A stretch of DNA of 64,000 nucleotides, taken from the NCBI GenBank assembly GCA_030065095.1, contig JASJDP010000004.1, positions 124,001 through 188,000 of the forward strand, given 5' to 3'. A model generated the notes under the pieces. That model searched no databases, was not told where the DNA came from, and worked only from the letters and a program-made list of their open reading frames with translations. Origin of the DNA: Rhodobacter sp. Lineage in GTDB: Bacteria > Pseudomonadota > Alphaproteobacteria > Rhodobacterales > Rhodobacteraceae. A program made the position numbers and the translations under genes. Below are positions 24,884 to 32,992 of this stretch, one piece after another; position 1 is the first letter of the stretch; the number at the start of each line of letters is the position of its first letter.

Positions 24884-26107
24884 CTACAGCACGTGATCTA
24901 GTGCCCGGATCAGCCGGTCAACGTCATGGGCCGATGTATAATGCAAAAAGCTCAGCCGCAGCACTCCGAACTTCAGGTCCACCCCCATCGCCTGCAGCGG
25001 CCGCTGTGCATAGAAATCGCCGCCGCCGGTCATGATCCCGTGCGGCGCAAGCTCCGCCGCCAGCGCCTCGCCGGGCTCTGCCGCCGCCAGCGCGACCGTC
25101 GGCGCGCGCCCCGCCGCCGCGCGCGGTCCGATCAGCCGCACGGCGTTTTTTGCGGCCAGGTAGTCCAGAAGGGGCTGCAGCAGCCCGGTCTCATAGTCGC
25201 GCTGCAGATCGTGCACCCGCGCCGCCCGCTTGCGCGGGTCCGGCTCCGGCTCGAAATGCCGCGCGTGCAGCAGGTCGATATAGTCGGCAATCCCGGCACA
25301 GGCGGCCACCTGCGCGTGGTCCGGCCCGGCGGGCGTGAACCGCTTGGTCAGCGAGCCGGCGTTGAAGTGGTGCCCCTGATTCGGCAGCGCCTCTGCCAGC
25401 GCGCGGCGGACCACCATGATCCCCTGATGCGGCCCATAGGTCTTGTAGGCCGAAAACAGATAGATATCCGCCCCCAGCGCGCCGATATCCGGCAACCCGT
25501 GCGGCGCATAGCTGACGCCATCGACACAAACCACCGCACCCGCATCCTGCGCCATGCCGGCAATCGCCGCCACGTCATTCACCTCGCCCACCACGTTCGA
25601 GCAATGCGGGAAACAGACCAGCCGCACCTTGCCGTCCAGCAGCCCGGCCAGCCCGTCCGGGTCCAGATGCCCCGTCTCGGGATCGATCCGCCATTCCCGG
25701 ATCTCGATGCCATCGTCCGCCAGCCGCCGCCACGGTCCCGAATTCGCCTCGTGGTCCTGATCGGTCACCACGACGGCGTCGCCCGGCGACAGCCACTTCC
25801 GGAACGCCTGGGCCAGAACATAGGTGTTCTGCGTGGTGGACGGCCCGAAGCTCAACTCGTCCGTCGCGACCCCCAGCATCGCGGCCAGCCGCGCCCGCGC
25901 CTCGTCCATCTCTTCCCCGCCCAGGCGGCTGGCGTCGAACGGGGCATAGGGCTGCACCTTGCGCTCGCGGTAGAACCGCGTCAGCCGGTCGATCACCGGT
26001 GCGCAGGCATAGGACCCGCCGGCATTCTCGAAAAACATCTGGTCCCGCAGCGACGGTTCGGAAAACGCGGGAAACTGCGCCCGCACGAAATCGAGATCAA
26101 GCTCCAT
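24884..26107 (-). CDS. Cysteine desulfurase-like aminotransferase class V enzyme
   Basis: 407 residues, PLP fold type I. The Schiff-base lysine is in YLFSAYKTYGPHQG; GPSTTQNTYVLAQAF binds the PLP phosphate and CVDGVSYAPHG carries the ring-contacting aspartate. It resembles the CsdA/VC1184 branch that is often annotated cysteine desulfurase, but I see no obvious catalytic-cysteine loop like that of IscS, so selenocysteine lyase or another beta-elimination is possible. Ribosome site GGAAGGAG is well placed. A long hairpin lies immediately upstream of it. Confidence 0.8.
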   Translation of the reverse strand: MELDLDFVRAQFPAFSEPSLRDQMFFENAGGSYACAPVIDRLTRFYRERKVQPYAPFDASRLGGEEMDEARARLAAMLGVATDELSFGPSTTQNTYVLAQAFRKWLSPGDAVVVTDQDHEANSGPWRRLADDGIEIREWRIDPETGHLDPDGLAGLLDGKVRLVCFPHCSNVVGEVNDVAAIAGMAQDAGAVVCVDGVSYAPHGLPDIGALGADIYLFSAYKTYGPHQGIMVVRRALAEALPNQGHHFNAGSLTKRFTPAGPDHAQVAACAGIADYIDLLHARHFEPEPDPRKRAARVHDLQRDYETGLLQPLLDYLAAKNAVRLIGPRAAAGRAPTVALAAAEPGEALAAELAPHGIMTGGGDFYAQRPLQAMGVDLKFGVLRLSFLHYTSAHDVDRLIRALDHVL

Positions 26108-26124
26108 GCCCTACTCCTTCCGGT

Positions 26125-26195
26125 GAGTCTGCGGCGGGTCAAGGAGGAACCCGCCGAAGGCGGCGCCGCAGGCGTCCTTGACGCGCCGCAGACTC
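26125..26195 (-). repeat. 21-bp inverted repeat upstream of the desulfurase-like gene
   Basis: Arms 26125-26145 and 26175-26195 (GAGTCTGCGGCG-GTCAAGGA type) pair with one mismatch; the 29-base middle can fold again (CCGCC-GAA-GGCGG). It sits about 18 bases upstream of the start codon of the minus-strand desulfurase-like gene, on its leader. No T-run follows, so it is not a standard terminator; REP-like or leader structure are options. Confidence 0.6.
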
Positions 26196-26209
26196 TCCCA
26201 TCAAACTCG

Positions 26210-26248
26210 ATCAGGCGCCTTGAGGGCAAACCTGCCCCTCAAGCGCCT
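26210..26248 (-). repeat. Second hairpin in the same gap
   Basis: AGGCGCCTTGAGGGCA pairs imperfectly with TGCCCCTCAAGCGCCT across a short loop. It lies between acuI's stop and the desulfurase-like leader; possible transcript end for either side. No T-run. Confidence 0.4.
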
Positions 26249-26363
26249 CTCAGCAGCAACATGCCCCGCCTGCAACACCCGCCGCGCTCGCACTTGCGCG
26301 TCGCCTCTCTGCTGGCAGAGCAAGCGCGCGCGGCAGCGCACATTCCGGTCATCGGCCGCGCCT

Positions 26364-27353
26364 TCAGGCGTTCACATCCACCACAACGCGCCCCTTGACC
26401 TGGCCCTTCAGAATATCCGCCCCCAGCTGCGGCAGATCCGCCAGCGTCGCCGGCCGGATCATCGCCTCGAGCTTGTCCATCGGCAGGTCGCTGGCAATCC
26501 GGCCCCAGGCGCGGACGCGGTTGTCGTAGGGCTGCATCACCGAATCGATGCCCAGAAGGTTCACGCCGCGCAGCAGGAACGGGATGACGGTGGCGGGCAG
26601 CCCGGCGCCGCCGGCCAGCCCCACCGCCGCAACCGAAGCGCCGTATTTCATCTGGCCCAGCACCCGCGCCAGCATCGCGCCGCCAACGGCATCGATGCAG
26701 CCGGCCCAGGTTTCGGCCTCCAGCGGGCGCTTGACGGTTTCGTTCAGCTCCTCGCGCGGAACGATGCGGGCCGCGCCCAGCCCGGTCAGATATTCCGCCG
26801 TCTCGGGACGTCCGGTCACACCGGCGACCTGGTAGCCCAGATTGGCCAGAATCGCGGTCGCCACCGACCCCACACCACCGGCGGCGCCGGTCACCAGAAC
26901 TTCGCCATCCGAAGGGGTTAGCCCATGATCTTCAAGCGCCATCACCGCCAGCATCGCGGTGAATCCGGCCGTCCCCACGGCCATCGCCGCCCGGGTGTCG
27001 AGCCCGTCGGGCAGCGGCACCAGCCAATCCCCCTTGACCCGCGCCTTCTGGGCATATCCGCCCCAGTGCACCTCGCCCACGCGCCAGCCGGTCAGCACGA
27101 CCTTGTCGCCGGGCGCATAGCGGCTGTCGTCGCTGGCCTCGACGGTGCCGGCAAAGTCGATGCCCGGCACATGCGGGTAGGTGCGCACCAGCCCGCCGCC
27201 GGGCCCGATGCACAAACCGTCCTTATAGTTCACGGTGGAATATTCGACCGCCACCGTCACGTCGCCTTGCGGAAGACGGTCTTCACCGATCTCCTGCACG
27301 GCCGCACTGGTCTTGCCGTCCTCGCCCTTCTCGACCACCAAAGCCCGGATCAT
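26364..27353 (-). CDS. acuI: Acrylyl-CoA reductase (NADPH), AcuI/YhdH family
   Basis: 329 residues, zinc-independent MDR. EYSTVNYKDGLCIGPGGGLV, PHVPGIDFAGTV and the NADPH-binding VTGAAGGVGSVA are the AcuI/YhdH signatures. AcuI reduces acrylyl-CoA to propionyl-CoA and protects roseobacters from acrylate made from DMSP. It starts 13 bases after the dmdA stop with a GGGAGAG ribosome site, the same pairing known in Ruegeria pomeroyi. The longer upstream frame was rejected because it lies inside dmdA. Confidence 0.93.
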   Translation of the reverse strand: MIRALVVEKGEDGKTSAAVQEIGEDRLPQGDVTVAVEYSTVNYKDGLCIGPGGGLVRTYPHVPGIDFAGTVEASDDSRYAPGDKVVLTGWRVGEVHWGGYAQKARVKGDWLVPLPDGLDTRAAMAVGTAGFTAMLAVMALEDHGLTPSDGEVLVTGAAGGVGSVATAILANLGYQVAGVTGRPETAEYLTGLGAARIVPREELNETVKRPLEAETWAGCIDAVGGAMLARVLGQMKYGASVAAVGLAGGAGLPATVIPFLLRGVNLLGIDSVMQPYDNRVRAWGRIASDLPMDKLEAMIRPATLADLPQLGADILKGQVKGRVVVDVNA

Positions 27354-27366
27354 CGCGTCTCTCCCT

Positions 27367-28473
27367 TCATGCCCAGAATACGCCAAAGACCACCGCCGCG
27401 CGCACCTCGTTGCCGGGCAGGATGACATCGACATCCGTCCCCAGGTCCCAATGGGTCATGCGTACCATGCCGATGGCCACGTTCGTCTCGAAATCCGGCG
27501 ACCAGGCTGCGGACGTGACCTGCCCCACCTGCTGCTGGCCCGCCATGATCGGCCAGGCGCGGTCGGAGTTCGGCACGCGTCCGCCCTCGATCTGGATCGG
27601 CCGGATCTGCTGCACCGGGCCGTCCTTGGCCACCCGCAACAGCGCGTCGCGCCCGATACAGCCGATCGCGGTCTGCGTATTGCAGAACCGCCCCAGCCCG
27701 CATTCATGCGGGGTGTTGTCGCGGGTCATGTCGTTGCCATAGCTCAAGAGCCCGCCCTCGACCCGCTCGATGGCGTTCGGGCAGCCTGCCCGCACGTCCA
27801 GATCCTCGCCCGCCTCGAACAGCGCATGCCACAAGGGCATCGCGATGTCGGAGCCTTCGACGTAGATCTCGAACCCGCCCTGCTTGGAATAGCCCGAACG
27901 GGCAACGACCAGGCTGCGCCCCATGAAATCGAACCAGCCGAAGCGAAAGAACCGGACGTCGCGCACCGCCTCGCCGAAGACCCGTGCCATCAGGTCCTCG
28001 GCCTTCGGGCCCTGTACCGCCAGCGGCGACACGTCGGGCTCGTCGATCAGCACATCCAGCCGGTAGCCGTTGGCCAGCCCCTTGACCCAGAACAGAAGAT
28101 CGCTGTCGGCAATGGAAATCCAATAGCGGTTTTCGGCCAGCTTCAGCGCAACCGGGTCGTTCAGCATGCCGCCCGTCTCGTCGACGATGGGCACGTAATA
28201 GCATTGCCCCGGCATCATCCCGCGCAGATCCCGCGGCGTCAGCATCTGCATCAGCCGTTTCGCGTCGGGGCCGCGCAGTTCCACCTGCCGTTCGACCGCC
28301 ACGTCCCAGACCTGCACCGCCGATTTCAGGTGCCGGTAGTCTTCCTCGACCGACCGGAACACAGTCGGCAGCAGCATGTGGTTGTAGACCGTGTAGGACT
28401 GGACCCCCGCCGCCTCGACCCCGTCGGAGAACGGCGTGCGCCGCAACCGGCGCGATGGCGATATCAGCGTCAT
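27367..28473 (-). CDS. dmdA: Dimethylsulfoniopropionate demethylase
   Basis: 368 residues of the GcvT-like tetrahydrofolate family. Long stretches fit roseobacter DmdA rather than glycine-cleavage T protein: RRTPFSDGVEAAGV near the start, YTVYNHMLLPTVF, GLLSYGNDMTRDNTPHECGL and SKQGGFEIYVEGSD. DmdA transfers a methyl group from DMSP to tetrahydrofolate, giving methylmercaptopropionate. The neighbour acuI supports the call. Later demethylation genes dmdB, dmdC and dmdD are not in the window. ATG 28473 overlaps the DinB-like stop by one base. Confidence 0.92.
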   Translation of the reverse strand: MTLISPSRRLRRTPFSDGVEAAGVQSYTVYNHMLLPTVFRSVEEDYRHLKSAVQVWDVAVERQVELRGPDAKRLMQMLTPRDLRGMMPGQCYYVPIVDETGGMLNDPVALKLAENRYWISIADSDLLFWVKGLANGYRLDVLIDEPDVSPLAVQGPKAEDLMARVFGEAVRDVRFFRFGWFDFMGRSLVVARSGYSKQGGFEIYVEGSDIAMPLWHALFEAGEDLDVRAGCPNAIERVEGGLLSYGNDMTRDNTPHECGLGRFCNTQTAIGCIGRDALLRVAKDGPVQQIRPIQIEGGRVPNSDRAWPIMAGQQQVGQVTSAAWSPDFETNVAIGMVRMTHWDLGTDVDVILPGNEVRAAVVFGVFWA

Positions 28474-28979
28474 CAGGCCCCCTCTGGCATAATGAACAGA
28501 TCCGTGTCGGACGGTGTCGCCCCGGCGGCCGTCAGCATCGCGTGGACCTGCCCGCGATGGTGTGTCTGGTGGTTGAAGAAATGCTGCACGCACAGCCATT
28601 TCGGTTTATGAACATCCCTCTTTAAAGCCCCGGAAAACCAAACCAAATCGCCGCCGAGATCGGCCTCGGTCAAGCCCTGCGCCCACGCGACGATGCGGTC
28701 GTCCGCCCCGCGCCGGGCATCGGCATAGCCCGGCCAGCCCTCGTGCAGCCGGATGCTGGTCGAAATCCCGCCCGGCGGTTTCTCCCAGCCGTCGAACCGC
28801 GACATCCAGATCAGGTCGCCCCATAAAAGATGATTCAGCGTGCCCTGGATCGAGCCGAAAAACGCCCCCCGGTCCAGCCAGCGCGCATGGTCATCCAACC
28901 CCTCGGCGGCGGCCAGCAAACTGTTGTTCTGCCAGCGATTGTACCGCGCCATGGCGTGACAGAACCGTGGCGAGATCAT
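28473..28979 (-). CDS. DinB/YfiT-like putative metalloenzyme
   Basis: 168 residues, four-helix DinB fold. The metal-binding histidines are in GTLNHLLWGDLIW (about 50) and FFNHQTHHRGQVHAML (about 135-150). DinB-superfamily proteins include thiol transferases that use bacillithiol, mycothiol or glutathione. Overlaps both neighbours by a few bases within the dmdA operon, so a role in handling reactive products or thiols from DMSP breakdown is a reasonable guess but not shown by the sequence. Confidence 0.8.
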   Translation of the reverse strand: MISPRFCHAMARYNRWQNNSLLAAAEGLDDHARWLDRGAFFGSIQGTLNHLLWGDLIWMSRFDGWEKPPGGISTSIRLHEGWPGYADARRGADDRIVAWAQGLTEADLGGDLVWFSGALKRDVHKPKWLCVQHFFNHQTHHRGQVHAMLTAAGATPSDTDLFIMPEGA

Positions 28980-29689
28980 GTACGTCCCGGTCCGGTCCAG
29001 TGGATCGGCACGATCTCTCCGGATTTGCCCTCGAAATCCCAGACCCGGCCATAGTCGCGCACCTTCGAGCGCAGACCGCGGGCGGGATAGACCACCGGCC
29101 CCATCCAATAGGTGCTATTCTCGATCGATACCGGGACGTCCGGGTTCTTGCCCTCGATCATCTCGATCTCGCCCTGGATCTTGCGCCCGACGATGATCCG
29201 GCGGCGCCGGCCATCCCTCTCGATCACGACCTTCTCGCGTTCGGCCCCGATGATCTCGGACACCAGGAAATGGAACACGCCAGTGTTGCCGCCGGCCCCG
29301 CCCGAGAGGATCTTCAGGATCCCGTTATAGGCCTTTTGTGTCGCACTTTCATCGACATAGACCGCGACCTTCCAGTCGCCTTCGGCCATCCGGCCGGGGA
29401 TGTCGATCAGCAGGGCCACGTTCAGCCCGGCAAGCGATTCGCCCTCGAAATGGCCCTCGTCGATCTGCATCGCGAACCAGGTCTTGCAATACCCCTCGGT
29501 CGGCGGATGCGCCCCCAGCGAGATCACGCAAGGACAGAAAACGGTGCACGAGCAGTTCATAAACAGCTCGCCCTTGATCTCCCACTCGGTGGGCGTCAGC
29601 CTGCGGCGCAGCGGGTTCGACATCATCCGCTGATCCAGACGCTCCCGCACCGCCAGCCGGTCTGCCTCGCGCATTGGTTTCTTGGCCAT
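28976..29689 (-). CDS. DUF1326 protein with cysteine-rich metal-site motif
   Basis: 237 residues. The diagnostic N-terminal motif is GELFMNCSCTVFCPCVIS (four cysteines, about residues 46-54), followed by GYCKTWFAMQIDEGHF and a beta-rich body. DUF1326 genes typically lie next to DUF2182 genes, as here, 12 bp away. Function is unknown; the cysteines point to metal or redox chemistry. ATGA overlap with the DinB-like gene. Confidence 0.85.
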   Translation of the reverse strand: MAKKPMREADRLAVRERLDQRMMSNPLRRRLTPTEWEIKGELFMNCSCTVFCPCVISLGAHPPTEGYCKTWFAMQIDEGHFEGESLAGLNVALLIDIPGRMAEGDWKVAVYVDESATQKAYNGILKILSGGAGGNTGVFHFLVSEIIGAEREKVVIERDGRRRRIIVGRKIQGEIEMIEGKNPDVPVSIENSTYWMGPVVYPARGLRSKVRDYGRVWDFEGKSGEIVPIHWTGPGRT

Positions 29690-29701
29690 GCCTCCCCCCT
29701 T

Positions 29702-30505
29702 TTATCCCGTTGTTCCGGCAGCCTGCGCCGCCACGACGATGCCGGCGGCGATCAGCACGACGCCCGCCGGTTTCCGCAGCCGGTGTCCGATCTGCGGCAG
29801 TTTCTCGAACACCATGAACAGCGTCGCGAGGCCCATCCACAACAGGCTCATCACCCCGCCGACGAATCCCAGCGCCATGAAGCCCCAGCAGCAGCCGACG
29901 CAAAACGCCCCCAGCCCCACGCCCATGCGCACGCCCCCGGTGAATCCGGTGCGCCAGCGGCCCAGGAAATAGCTCATCGGGCTGTGGCAGACGCCGTGGC
30001 AGACCTCTTTGGCGCGGGTGAACTGGAACGCGCCGACCGCCACCAGCAGGCCTGCGGCCAGCCAGGGCGACCGTGCGATTCCCAGCATGTCGATGGCGCC
30101 GCCGAACAGCAGCGCCAATTGCGCGCCCGCGATCAGCGCGGCGAAGGCCACCCAGACCAGGCCATAACCCAACAGAACCCCCAGCCAGCCCGCGCGGGTC
30201 CCGGTGGCCGAAGCCATCAGCCGTTCGTAGGTGGTCAGCGTCGGCACCATCGTCGGCAGCATCATCGCCGCCATCATGATCGCCCACATCGCGAAAAGCG
30301 GCCCGAACTCGGCCATCGGCATCGCCATGTCCATGCGCGGGTCCATCGCCGCCATCGCCTGGCCCATCGGACCGGGGCGGCCGATCAGGTCGAGGTCCAT
30401 CGACATCGCCATCGTGTACATCACCCACCAGGCCCACAGGATCAGCCCGAAAAATCCCAGCCAAAGGGCGGATCGTAGCAAGCTGGACAATTGCGTGGCG
30501 ACCAT
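29702..30505 (-). CDS. DUF2182 integral membrane protein (predicted metal-binding)
   Basis: 267 residues with six or seven helices. A methionine-rich first part (MAMSMDLDL, MAMPMAEF, MWAIMMAAMMLPTMVPTL), then CHGVCHSPMSYFLGRWR and GAFCVGCCWGFMAL in the family's conserved positions. Methionine and cysteine clusters in helices are usual for copper-handling membrane proteins, but no transported ion has been proven for the family. First gene of the leftward dmdA transcript. The ribosome site is weak. Confidence 0.85.
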   Translation of the reverse strand: MVATQLSSLLRSALWLGFFGLILWAWWVMYTMAMSMDLDLIGRPGPMGQAMAAMDPRMDMAMPMAEFGPLFAMWAIMMAAMMLPTMVPTLTTYERLMASATGTRAGWLGVLLGYGLVWVAFAALIAGAQLALLFGGAIDMLGIARSPWLAAGLLVAVGAFQFTRAKEVCHGVCHSPMSYFLGRWRTGFTGGVRMGVGLGAFCVGCCWGFMALGFVGGVMSLLWMGLATLFMVFEKLPQIGHRLRKPAGVVLIAAGIVVAAQAAGTTG

Positions 30506-30531
30506 GGCGCAAACCGGATGAGTCTTTCGGT

Positions 30532-30560
30532 TTGTCTTTTTCGCGGCTCGGGTCTAAATG
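30532..30560 (+). promoter_or_regulatory. Promoter of the GntR/FadR-type regulator
   Basis: TTGTCT (30532-30537), 17-base spacer, TAAATG (30555-30560). The -10 abuts the first operator repeat. On the opposite strand TTGACA (30559-30564 read leftward) is a perfect -35 box for the DUF2182-dmdA-acuI transcript, though its -10 at the right distance is poor. Confidence 0.5.
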
Positions 30561-30584
30561 TCAAACAATTAATGTCTGACAATT
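30559..30584. promoter_or_regulatory. Tandem operator for a FadR-subfamily regulator
   Basis: Two copies of TGTCnnACAATT, at 30559-30570 and 30573-30584, centred 14 bp apart. Each fits the FadR/FCD-type consensus nGTnnnACn; the second contains the perfect dyad TGTC-T-GACA. They overlap the -10 of the regulator and the -35 of the leftward operon, a position suited to repressing both. Confidence 0.6.
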
Positions 30585-30591
30585 GGGATCC

Positions 30592-31332
30592 ATGAAGACA
30601 CGCGCCCTGAACAGCGACCGCGAACTTTCCGTGCAGATCGCCGAGGCGATTCGCGAGGCGATCGTCGCGGGCGATCTTCTGTCCGATGCGCGCCTGCCGT
30701 CCGAGGCAGAGCTGTCGGACCAGTTCGGCGTCTCGCGGCCAACGGTGCGCGAGGCGCTGAAGCGGCTGGCCGCGCAGAACCTGATCCGCACCCAGCGCGG
30801 CGCCACCGGCGGCGCCTTCGTCAACCGGCTGAGCTTCGAAGAGGCCTACGAACAGCAGATCACCACCTCGACCCTGCTCTTGAGCATGAACGCGGTGGAT
30901 TTCGACACCGCCTGCGAGGCGCGCTATGCGCTGGAACGCGCCTGCGCGCCGATGTCGGCCCGGCGGCGCACGGCCGACCACCTGGCGACCATGCGGGCCG
31001 AGATACACCGCCAGTCGCAGCCGGGCCTAACGGACGAGGCGTTTTGCGCCAGCGACGTCGCGTTTCACCGGGCGCTGGTCGACGCGGCCGGAAATCCGGT
31101 GCTCAGCTACCAACTCGCGGGCGCGGTCGAGGCGATGCAGCCGCTGATGAACATGATCACCTTCACCGCCCGCTCGCGCGAGGCGATCGTGGCGCTGCAC
31201 ATCCGGATCGCGGATGCGCTCGAGGCGGGCGACGGCAAGGCGGCGGATGACGCGCTGGCGGATTTGTCGGCCTATACGGCGCAACTGGCCGCCGACATCT
31301 TCGCCGCACGGGCCGCCGCCGAGGCGGGATGA
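30592..31332 (+). CDS. GntR-family transcriptional regulator, FadR subfamily (FCD domain)
   Basis: 246 residues. The winged helix-turn-helix occupies about residues 12-75 (LPSEAELSDQFGVSRPTVRE is the recognition region; RGATGGAFV is the wing). The all-helical FCD ligand domain follows with ASDVAFHRALVDAAGNPVL and its metal/ligand histidines. It is divergent from the dmdA operon and is very likely its regulator, sensing a DMSP-derived metabolite or acyl-CoA; the ligand is inference. ATG 30592 preferred over an in-frame TTG three codons upstream. Confidence 0.88.
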   Translation: MKTRALNSDRELSVQIAEAIREAIVAGDLLSDARLPSEAELSDQFGVSRPTVREALKRLAAQNLIRTQRGATGGAFVNRLSFEEAYEQQITTSTLLLSMNAVDFDTACEARYALERACAPMSARRRTADHLATMRAEIHRQSQPGLTDEAFCASDVAFHRALVDAAGNPVLSYQLAGAVEAMQPLMNMITFTARSREAIVALHIRIADALEAGDGKAADDALADLSAYTAQLAADIFAARAAAEAG

Positions 31333-31458
31333 CGTCCGAAGGCACCGCGAATGGCGGGGCCCGGCCCTGAGCGGACGCCGCTCTCTGCAAGACGATCCGC
31401 GCCGGGGATTGATTGCGGACATCCGCGCCTGGCCGCAAACGCCACAACGCCTCCCCTC

Positions 31459-31475
31459 AAACCGCCTTGCGGTTT
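31459..31475 (-). terminator. Short hairpin between convergent genes
   Basis: AAACCGC-CTT-GCGGTTT is a perfect 7-bp stem that overlaps the stop codon of the LCCL-domain gene. It could end transcription from either side of the convergent pair, but no T-run follows in the leftward direction. Confidence 0.35.
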
Positions 31476-32193
31476 AGCGATTCCAGTCGAAAATGATGCT
31501 GCTGCCGTAGCTGCCCCAGTCAGAGGTCACGATCCCGGCATTCTCTCCGCTGGCGTAGCTTGGCAGACCGGGGACGCGCAGGACATAAACCTCGCCCCCC
31601 TCGTCCCGGCCGATATAGCCGTTGTGGATCGCCGCCGTGCAGATGTCGCTGTCATGGGTGTAGGGGCCGTTGCCCCAGACAGAGCCGAGCGTCGGATTGG
31701 CCGGGCAAGCGCATGCAAGCAGGTCAACTCCATCCGGCATCTTGGTGCAGGCGGGCAGTCCGGCATCGGTCGCGGCGACGGCGGCCCCGCCGGTGGCCGC
31801 AAGGACATCAAAGCTGGTGCCGTAGCTGCCCCACGAGCGGCTGGTCACGCTGTTCGCCGTGCTTCCGGCATAGCTTGACTGTCCCTGCCCCGGAATGACC
31901 CGCACGGCGCCGCCCGACGGCCCGACCGCGCCGGCGTGCAGTGCCGCCGTGCAAAGGTTGCTGTCGCCGGTGTAGGGCCCGCTGCCCCACACGCTTCCAT
32001 TGGCCCCGCCGGAGCAGAGACACAAGGTTTCCACCGAGACAGCCTGACCCTGCGCCGGGCATTCGGACAGGCCGGACAGGTTGATTGTCGGCGCTCCGCG
32101 CACCGGGGCCTTTCCGCTTTTGCCGGTTTGTGCCGATGCCGCGGCCGACAGGCCAACCGCCGCCGCGACGGCCATCGAAATGAGTTTTGTCAA
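31474..32193 (-). CDS. Secreted protein with two LCCL domains
   Basis: 239 residues. Two related modules of about 90 residues each carry the LCCL pattern: VWGSGPYTGDSNLCTAALHA then SVTSRSWGSYGTSFDV, and VWGNGPYTHDSDICTAAIHN then VTSDWGSYGSSIIF, each preceded by CLC or CAC. LCCL domains bind lipids or polysaccharides in eukaryotic proteins; bacterial roles are unknown. I place the start at TTG 32193 (signal peptide LTKLISMAVAAAVGLSAAAS) because GGAGGAGG precedes it; ATG 32175 is the alternative. Not in an obvious operon. Confidence 0.8.
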   Translation of the reverse strand: MTKLISMAVAAAVGLSAAASAQTGKSGKAPVRGAPTINLSGLSECPAQGQAVSVETLCLCSGGANGSVWGSGPYTGDSNLCTAALHAGAVGPSGGAVRVIPGQGQSSYAGSTANSVTSRSWGSYGTSFDVLAATGGAAVAATDAGLPACTKMPDGVDLLACACPANPTLGSVWGNGPYTHDSDICTAAIHNGYIGRDEGGEVYVLRVPGLPSYASGENAGIVTSDWGSYGSSIIFDWNR

Positions 32194-32524
32194 CGCCTTG
32201 TCCTCCTCCCCCGGCGGCCCGGAACCCGGACCGGCGGGCTCAGCTTTTTCCCGCAATCATCCAGCTGTCAAGGCAAGACCCGCGGTGCCGACGCGCCGGC
32301 ACCGGTCTGTCATATCCACGCCCACGCGGTGTTGCCGGCCGACCGGACCGCGCGGAAGGATCCGCGCCCGGTCCCGCAAAGGGCAATGGCAAACAGGATG
32401 CGCGCAACCGGAAGCTGTTTGTGCATCCCAGAACTTTCTTCCGCGACTTGGACTGGCGTTCCCGCAGGCACGCGCCGCACGGTCCGAACGGCAGACGGCA
32501 AAACGGCGGTCCGACACTTCGCGC
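32194..32524. other. Intergenic stretch upstream of ssrA
   Basis: 331 bases between the LCCL gene start and the ssrA promoter. No reading frame has family resemblance or a good ribosome site. It should hold the LCCL gene's promoter, which I could not pinpoint. Confidence 0.4.
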
Positions 32525-32553
32525 TTCAAAAACCCGCGCCCGGTCCCTATATT
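32525..32553 (+). promoter_or_regulatory. Promoter of ssrA
   Basis: TTCAAA (32525-32530), 17-base spacer, TATATT (32548-32553). Start of transcription is predicted near 32560, immediately before the acceptor piece of the tmRNA. Confidence 0.65.
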
Positions 32554-32559
32554 GGCTGT

Positions 32560-32868
32560 GTTCCCTTGGGAACTATGGACATAAACGCGCTCGTAATAAG
32601 CGGATCGGACCCGGGGGCGGTACCCGGCGGCTCCACCAAGCAACCGTCGTTGGCGGACAGCGGGGCCGAAACAGGATCGACGAACGTCTAAAGGGGTTGG
32701 CTTTGTCCCGGTGAGGTACCACCGTTATCGGTCCGACAAGTACAGTTGCCAACGACAACCGTGCTCCGGTCGCTCTCGCTGCGTAAGCAGTGCGAAACAC
32801 CGAAATCTAAGCCCTGACGCCTAGCCGCGTCAGGCGGGGTCCGCAGGCACCTGGCAACAGAAGCCTGC
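32560..32868 (+). ncRNA. ssrA: Permuted two-piece tmRNA (ssrA)
   Basis: The acceptor piece comes first and ends with CGGCTCCACCA (CCA at 32636-32638), with a T-arm CCGGG/CCCGG. After a 23-base segment that would be removed, the coding piece begins GGGGCCGAAACAGG (32662), whose first seven bases pair with CGGCTCC. The tag frame 32748-32786 encodes ANDNRAPVALAA and stop. A CCTGACGC/GCGTCAGG hairpin (32813-32834) and the closing GCAGGC/GCCTGC helix follow. tmRNA rescues stalled ribosomes and tags their products for ClpXP. The 5' and 3' limits are approximate. Confidence 0.92.
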
Positions 32869-32992
32869 ATCTTCCTCCTTTGACAATTCCGCCGTGCCGC
32901 GTCATTTACTGGCCCATGGGGTCGATGCGAACACCCCGCGAGGCGGCAGCCCAAGATTCGCATCCGGAACCTGGGATCAGGAAGGATGCGCC

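Noticed and set aside
23339-24901. 520-codon plus-strand frame opposite the photolyase gene
   Set aside because: Shadow of the photolyase; composition typical of antisense frames in this genome.
32187-32714. Short proteins predicted across the start of the tmRNA gene
   Set aside because: They translate the ssrA acceptor piece; the RNA identity is secure from the CCA end, the pairing acceptor stem and the tag frame.
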